Positions 51,301 through 60,300 of a stretch of DNA of 64,000 nucleotides are shown one piece after another. How positions within the stretch are numbered: the stretch's first letter is position 1; each line of letters opens with the position of its first letter. The notes under the pieces were generated by a model. It saw only the letters and a program-made list of their open reading frames with translations. It had not been told where the DNA came from and made no database searches. This DNA comes from Lutraria lutraria (taxonomy: Eukaryota > Mollusca > Bivalvia > Venerida > Mactridae), in assembly GCA_964023205.1 (NCBI GenBank), contig OZ026837.1, forward strand, positions 8,660,088 through 8,724,087. Reading direction: 5' to 3'. Made by a program: the position numbers and the translations under genes.

Positions 51301-54300
51301 CTGTTTAACTGATGATACATTAGGAAATTCCTCCGCTTCATAAAGTTCATAAAATGACGAAATTGTATAGAACATGCAATCTCTAAAGCCTTCGCATTCA
51401 GTATCAATGAAATATTCCTTTGTTATATTGTCCATAGCCGTGTACCATTTATTAACAAAATCTATTAACTCCACGGATTTTATTTCCATCTCAACATTGT
51501 GCAGGGCAAAATCCGCAGCATTTTTTATCTCCAGGAGAATAGTGTCATTAGTTGCAGTCGATATAGTTTCTTCCAAAGCAATATTAATGTGTTCTTCAGT
51601 CATGTTGTAATCATTCGCGGCGTACTCTGCATTGATACCAACATCTTCCGCTGTAATATTTTCCGCTTCAGTCCCGGTGCTGTTATATTGAACTAACTCG
51701 TCCTTTACTCTACTAACATCATCTAAATAGGATTTAGAATCATTTACAGTTTCTTGCAAGGTCAAAAATGCGTCTTGGAGAAATGTCTGCAATTTTTGTA
51801 TAGTACGACATTTTCCATCATAACTACGAATTCGGTCAGCAGCGTCAATGTTTTCCGTCATATTGAAATCCTTCCTATTCTCAGTTACATCAATTGTGTC
51901 ATTCACTTGCAGTGCATCATCCACCTGGCGTAATACCCTTAACAGTCTGTGTATTTTTGAAGAGGCTTCAAATTCATCGTTTCTTCGTTTTCTTCCAAAC
52001 ACATTTCCTAGTGTTTTCATCAAAGCAGTTATCGTTGCACGGGCGGCTTGCCAGATACTTTGCAGTATATTTTTGAAATTAATTGTAATTTGAACCTTTG
52101 TCCATCCTAGTCGAAATGCATTAACTTCACACGAGACATCAAAAACGGGAAGATCTTTCGTTGATACCTCGACTTTGAATCTACAGTTTCGCACATCCAG
52201 CAAGCTCTTTAATTCATATTCTAGGACAAGTTGTAAGACCTTTGCTGCTGCCCCTATAACACGTTTTACTACTTCCAATGCCGCTTTAGCTGTTTCCAAA
52301 ACTTCTTTCGCAAATTCCAGACCTGCTTGGGCGAGATCGAGAATTCCTCCAGCAATACGAAGTACAACTCGAGATTTATCTACAATGACCTGTGCAACAC
52401 TGGTGGCTGCCTGTGCTATGTCGAACGCAAGTAATGCTGCTCTTACAAATATTTTGGCTACTTCCAAAGCTAGATATGCAATTCCTCTAATGATTCTACA
52501 TGCAATGTTAGCAAGGACACACAGTGGATTCGGAAAACTAATCATGCAACTTGTAAGCCTGCAACATGGATATGGTATTCGAACAATCCATACCCTTTTA
52601 TGGCATATATTGCATTTGATGCCAGGAACACAGATCTTTGAACATGTACGTATACGACAAAGATTGTCCACGTTCTTCTGAGCAGCTTCCAGTTTAGTAA
52701 TAGCTTCCCTGAGTGGACCTTTCGCAATTTCCAGTTTCTGTTTGGCTGATTCTAGTATATTTACAGCTTTATCAAATGCAATGTTTGCATTCCTAACAAT
52801 TGTTTTCTTGTCTTCGAGCCAGTTCTGAGCTTTCGTAAAAGCCGCCTGAGCTTTAGTTAAACTATCCTGAACTCCACTCAAACGTTTCTGTGCATTGTCT
52901 GATACCATACCTACACATTTAATTAAGCCGTCCACATAACTCTCTTGGAAGTTTTCAGTACGGTGTTGTACTTGTCGTTTTTTCCTAGATTTTGTAACAA
53001 AGCGGCCTTCGAGTACAAACGTCAGATCATACCATTGTTTGCCGAGTTCCGCTGATACATCGATTTGAGCTAAAAATATGTTCCAAATGTTTCCTTCTAT
53101 ATATAAATACAGACCAGACCCAGATGTGATGAAAACGTCACCAGTTGCGCGTATCCCTAATATATTAGCAACCACTTGAAAATGAAGTACTACTTTGTTT
53201 GAATTTGTAGCAAGAGCGCCACCAATTCCGCCTGTTTCTAATTTCAGAAATTTACCTAATGTAATCGGAAGTGGAAACCTTCCAAGAAATCGTATTGTTT
53301 TCTCTCCATCCAAAAACTCAATGACTGAATCAAATCGGGAGCATTGAAATGAATTGCCTTCAGAATGAACTATTTCAAGATCTAATTCCGGAAATGATAA
53401 ACCATAGATGTTTATATCTGTATTGCATTTCAGGCCAAAATCTGTATAGTCGCCAGCCTCCTTCAATATAGATTCAGTAATTGAATTTAAAATGTTGCTG
53501 ATGACGTTTCCAATTTCCTGTATTGTTATTCTAAGCATTCTGACCAGTGACTCGATAGTGTCGTTGAAGATAAATTCTGCAGCGAGGATGAATTGTTTCA
53601 CGGTATGTTTCATGTCTGAAAACAATTGCCTTAATCTTTCAACAGACGATATTATGCCGTTAATGTCACCAGAACTCCGCGCATGCGGTAAATGTACATT
53701 AATTATTTCTTGCATGTTGGACAGACCTTCATTAATTGTTTGCAACAGTGGCAGTGTGATGCTGTTTACAATTACTTCTAATTCATTCAGTGATGTTTCA
53801 ATTATATCTATTGTACTATTCACTATGGCGTCGATTTGAGATATTGCCTCAGAGAAATGGTCAATTGTTGTGGGAATTTCCTGGGATCCCTTTGAAACAA
53901 AGCCATATACTCGAATATTACTTCTGAACCAGTCCTTTAAGATGGGAACATCCATAAATGGGTTTATATCGATGAAAACGGAGAAAAATAAACCAGCTGG
54001 ATTAGAATTCTCACCACACTGTAGCCTGTTTGTACCTGACACAGAAACATATTTAACATGAAATAAACAAAAATACATATTCCCGTGACAACAGATATTA
54101 CTTCATAATAAGAATTCTTATCGTGGACTATATTTTGCAGTTGTAATGTATTATGTATTCTGAATGTTTAATCATGTTTAATTATGTTTATTATCTGAAT
54201 GTTGAATCACTGAATGGCAAATAATTAAACATCCACGGTACCTCCGACTGATACATAAGCATCTACATTAGTTGTTGCAATCGTGAATTTTACTGCGTAG

Positions 54301-57300
54301 TCCTGTCCAAATAGTCTAAATCGAAATACTGGTGAGGCTGACACTTTTATTTCTACGAGACCATTCCACTCATCCCGGAACAAGGTAGTGAACATCTTAA
54401 ATGTAAATGATGAATGAAAATAAAATGCTGAAATAACTTACTGAATATCTGTTATAGTTGTAGGGTTGGAATGGAACGCTATTAATGTAATGGACGAGTG
54501 TTGAATATGTTTCAACATTGAGAAAAATGCTTTTCAACTACTCAGATATAGGTTGTTGTGTCCATTCATATAACATTAGGATATACGAGGGTTGATTAAA
54601 ACGTTCGTGTATTTGGGCAATAGTTTTCTTTCTGTTGTAAAGACGCGACCAAAAATATATTATTTGACAGTGTAAACTTTTTTTATACAATCATTCAGAC
54701 GTTACGGTGGAAAATAAACAACGTTAACACTAGACAGGTGCTGCGAATATGTTCTTGAAAATGTCGTCATCGGAACGCATGGAAACAAGAGCGGTGATCA
54801 AATTTTGCACAGAACTTGGAAAGTCACCACCGGAAACATACAGAAAAACATACAGATAACTTTGTGATAAACCCTCGTATCCGGGAAATTTGAAATTAAT
54901 TTAAAACATAAAGATGTAAATTGCAGTAAATGTATTAGTAAAAACTGGCATGTGACTTCAGATTTTCGTTTTCACAATAAAGCTTGGAGCAGCGGTTATC
55001 TTTAAGCATTTGCCGAAAACCATTTGTCGAAAAAAGCACAGGATAAATATTCAGTTTGAAGTATGCTTTGTATGGTCTATATGTTGGGGTGGGGGAGGGG
55101 GGGCGTAGGGGAAATTATAATATTGGGAAGGTGGAATATGATGATCTCATGTAAACTGTTCAATAATGACTATACCGATAACATACGTAGTCTAACGAAT
55201 AGTGTAAAGTTTTCCTTCTGTGTCGTTATATATCACATAAAAGCCATATAGTCTCAATTGACAATGAAGCACAACTGTCAACAAGCAGTACCATATACAG
55301 CACTAAACAAAAAGATGAGGACAAAACACAGTCTCCCGGATGATGCTGCCTCGGCACGGTCTGTACGAAAGCTGTACGAGGTTTTAAACTTGTTTAAGGG
55401 CCAAGCCTCACACTTTGCATTAGATACACTTATCTAATTTATATATAGTAAGTATGAAGTATGTAAAATATTTGAAACAGTCTCGAATGTACATAGTTTA
55501 GCAAAACAATACGTCTGTTGTAGGTATTTTTAAACCTTCATAATAGGTTCTTCTAAGTTATTTAACTGTTCCACTTTGATAGATATTTTTGTTAATTTTT
55601 TTCTACCACATCATCTGTGTTATAAAAACCTACCGTCTCTATATTTGGTATATCAAAATACATATCTGCACTTCCTTCTATAGAGAAATATTTATCGTTT
55701 TTCTCAATTTCAACACCTATCCATACGTCTGCAGTCCGAATCACCCTAAAATGCACATAATTAATGCACTAATAATGCTTCTAGTATAATTAAGATCATC
55801 ATAATACAGGCGAAAGTAATAAAACCTAACGATTGATAGAATTTTTCCTCAGCATAGTAAATGTAACAATTAGTCTCAACTAATATCGAAGCATTACTCT
55901 CATGTGCAAAGTATTAAAACTCTTAACAAATGATTGACTGGAACAGTGATAGCATTTTTTTATGTGATAGCCAGTCGAAATGTTCCGAAGCAGTAATCTG
56001 ATTAAAGTCCAACGTAAAATTTATTTTTTGTAAATTAAGCAAATACTTGGTTTCAGCAGTTCAGTAAGTACCGGTGTAAGGACCAACTTTATTACCCTAT
56101 TTTCCACTTAATATTGTATGGCGAAAATACTAATATTCAGCTAAGCTAGAATCCCATTTAGTTTATTTGTATGAATGTACAAAATAAACTTACGGGTATT
56201 GAAAAAGGTGGTCTCCATTCCATACTTGCATTGCCTGCTGATAATCAACGTTAATACCATTAACAAGTGATAATCCAATTCCTCGTGGTTTTATCTGAAG
56301 ATTCAGTTCATCTTTAAGATACTTGAAAAGTGGTAATTCGAGAAGAAGGTCGCGGCTTTCTTCCGGAATCATCAGGATTATGGTACCACCAAACTCTTGG
56401 CAAAGATCAGCAATTATACAGAATTTCCTTGCCTTTAGTAATGATGGTAAGTTTATTTCAGTTTCATATATTTCTAGTGATAATCCAGTGTCGAATCGGA
56501 ACACAGAGTAAAAATGACTATTTTTAACTGGTGCACCGGAACATTCCGTCAAAGTATCCATGTTGCGTCCATATATCAATTCGCTTTTCATGTCTTGGAC
56601 AGCAATTGCGGATTTGTTAGATTTTCCGAATTGTAACCAATCCGGAAGTTGTGAAAAAAGGGACCAGAAAAACGTTTTTGAAAAAGAGTCAGCGGAAATG
56701 AAATTAAACATATCTGATTCGTCGAATACATAAGCCTCACAATCTGGAGTGGTCAATTCTGAGAGTTGCAGTGTACCGTCATTGACTTCAAAGTCAGGAT
56801 TGTGGCTGATATCTAATGAGCCACTTATTACTGACACCTTGATTCCTTTTAACGAAACAGGCAAAGAAAAGGAATTAATTTTCACATAGGTTATTCCAAG
56901 AGTGTATAGTATATTCTCATCAGCTTTCAATATATACCAATCCGATGTCGATGCCAGTTTGACTTCAGTATCAATACCATCTATGTTAGGGGTGAGTAGT
57001 ACCTCAAAACATGGCTTTGCCAACAATTGACCTGGTATGGACCATTTCTCAAATACAGTTACACCATTGTCAATACCTGTGTAAACAAAGTTAATGAGGT
57101 TTATTACCCTGTAAGTGTCTGGTTCGTTAAAGCACAGTCACACAATGACAACATCAGAAAATGTTTTTTGTAGAATGATCATTTTCAAATAAGAACGTAC
57201 ACGAATTCACAAGTGTAGCAGTCGACAAATAGACAGTTATCAGAATACATTAGTTTCTCTGAACACCATTCGATCCACTAAATGTATCTTAGTCCGTGCA

Positions 57301-60300
57301 TGTACACATGTGTACATATTAAACTTTATTCTTATAACACGCGTGTTCACTAAAATGCATCGTTATAAATATCCAGTATCAGTAAAAGAAAGGAATCATT
57401 GACCCGTACCGAATAAGTAAAATAGTTTTCATAGATACATTTTACTCGCTACTTCAAGGCGGACAAATCTATTTTGTAAACGTCGTATTGTTAACACACG
57501 TTATTACCTCCCACGCACGATAGTCCGTCGTCTTGAAGAACACGGTCATCAAAACAACTACAATTAAAAGAGCCGTCCATATTGGTACAATTGTCTTGGC
57601 ATCCTCCATTGAAGTATAAACATTCATCTAATTCTGCAATCATGAACAGATGAGATCGATTGCCAAATGTGAATCATCAGTACGAAAAAGTGTGTTTTGA
57701 TGAGTTACTTCCCTTTAGTTAAGAAAAAATCACTAAGTTTTGAAACGTCGTTGATAAATGATTCTCAATTGAATCTACACAAATCGTCAGCGTTCTCGTT
57801 GCCGTTTAAACATGAACTAACACGACATTATCTGTTTTGAGGGTTAACAAAAATATGCAGGCGAAACGAAGTAAGGGGAACGCAAATATTTGTGTAATCG
57901 AGTAAATTCATGAAAGTGGTTTATTTTTTACAAAGTTTTTGTTTTAAACGTAAACAAAGCCAACCCTAGCTCAAATAACTAAGAAATACAGCTTAAATAT
58001 TTTTTTGCCACAAATTATAAGTGGAGAGACAATACCGAAGGTCAAGCTAACAGCATTAGCTCCTTCTACGATGGAAAAACTAAAAACATCTGATTGTTCT
58101 GGGCATACGAATGGTAACAATTATTGTCTCGTTACACACGTTCTGTTTTCAACACTAGAAATAATTATAAATTGTACCAGTTTCACAAAAGGTGCCCGTG
58201 TAACCAGAAGAACAAATGCACGAAAATGAGTTGAGTCCATTTGAACACTCTCCGCCGTGATGACATTCGACGTTCTGACATTCATCTATATCTGATAAAG
58301 GAGATTATACATCAAATGATGCATTTTAACTTATACTGATAACTAGATTTGACAATTCAATAATAATAATGCTGTGCTAATGAATTTGTTCCGAGTCAAG
58401 TCGATTCTTTAGACATTGTAAAGGAAGCTGGTTTTCAAACCACGAAATTAAATAAATTATATCACATAAAATGTTATGTCGGATGTAAGAATAAGGTGAC
58501 GGGGAGCAGTAACGGGATGTATTCTATATAATACAATATGCAATATACTGACCTTCACATGTGAAACCATTGTCAGAGAGAACGTACCCACTTGGACATG
58601 TACAACTATAACTCCCCTCATGATTCATACAACCGTCTGAACAACCAGATATATCCTCAGCACACTCATCTATATCTGGATAATAAAATATTTTTGAATG
58701 CAGATACAATACTAATGACATGGTAAGTAAAGTAAATCATGGACATGAAGCTATGTACCATGTCTGCATTACAAATCAAAGACTGTTACGAACACCTTGT
58801 CCATCACAATGCTGTATGCTTTTATCGGTATTGTTTCAAATGAACAGTACCTACGTTACAAAAAGCGAAGAAGATATTGACGAGAAAATTTCACTCTGAG
58901 TTACATACTTTAGCATAATCTCACATACGGCATACATAAGCCTTATTTTGAAATAATTACCATATGCCTGTATAGAAGTATTTTTATGTACCATATAAAG
59001 CATAACTCCATCCCACTAATATTTTGCCCTTTTTGTACTTTCCACATGATTGCAAATGAATGGATTAATTTCCATAATTAACCAATGAGAAACAATATTG
59101 TGTCTTCATTGCAGAGGTCTATACTGTGAACACCTTTGTGACGCCTGAAATAATGGCCTGCTCATGTCGTATACTGTAAAAACAGATTTGTTTAACTATT
59201 GTACTCGATTTTATAAGAAGGAGAACTTACCATGGCATTCAAAACCGTTGCTTAGTCGATAACCAGATTTACAATCACACTGATAGGATCCTTGTTCATT
59301 CAAACAAAGTTGATCACATGGTGAAGCATCGCACTCGTCTATATCTGTATCAATTGTTTTCAACGTATAGCTTATAGAATATTTAAGTAAATGCAGATTG
59401 TGAAAGCACATTATAATGTAAATTATTATATAGCGGATTGCGTCAGCGATAGTCAAATAATGATTCAATGGTATATGGTTGGACAGCTTCCATGTGCTAT
59501 TTTGTAATCCCTGGTGGGATTTGAATTCACATTCGTGGGTGGCTAGTGATAACTAATCAGAGACCATAACTACTCAACCACAAAGATATCCAAGTTATTT
59601 TCCAGTTTACTAGAAAGCTGTCATCGGAGACTCGCAATAGGGTAATTGTAACCCTTATATATACATTTTGGATTTACGGATTGTTACGATATGTTTTTTT
59701 AAAACCCTTTTTATGTCTATAGCTTTATTCAAACCTTTTGAATTGTGTCCTTATTTATTTTGATTTCTTGCACTATCACAATTTTAATTGTTCATATTTT
59801 ACCTATTATTTTAAGAATTCAACACAATAATTGTGTGAGATTGTTACAGAAATATCCGTAATAAAATGTTGCTCATGATTGTGTTAGTGTATACTACAAA
59901 AATGTATTGTCTACCCAGGCATCTATCACCGTCTGTAACATAGCCTGCACCACAACTACACCTGTAGGACCCAATAGTATTATGACAGTGTACTTCACAC
60001 GTCGCGGTACCATCTGAACATTCGTCTATGTCTGCAAAAGATTATGTCAGTACCGGATCATTGGCGTTTTTTAATAGTCTTTAAGTTCAATATCTTTTAA
60101 ATGGATTGAACGTTATGTTGCAAAAGAAAATCATACATGACCAACAAAGTCAATTTAATGGCTTCGTGTCATTGATAATTGTTAATAAACGTTTGTTGTT
60201 GGTTAAATAATAATGATAAAACCCGCTATTGTTTTCTCTACGTATCAGAAGTCGCGTGTTTTTGTAGATTAAATCATCATTCAAATGTTTACTGGTAAAC

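Noticed and set aside
51374..52681. Plus-strand ORFs opposite the giant exon
   Set aside because: They are antisense shadows with no domain and no splice support.
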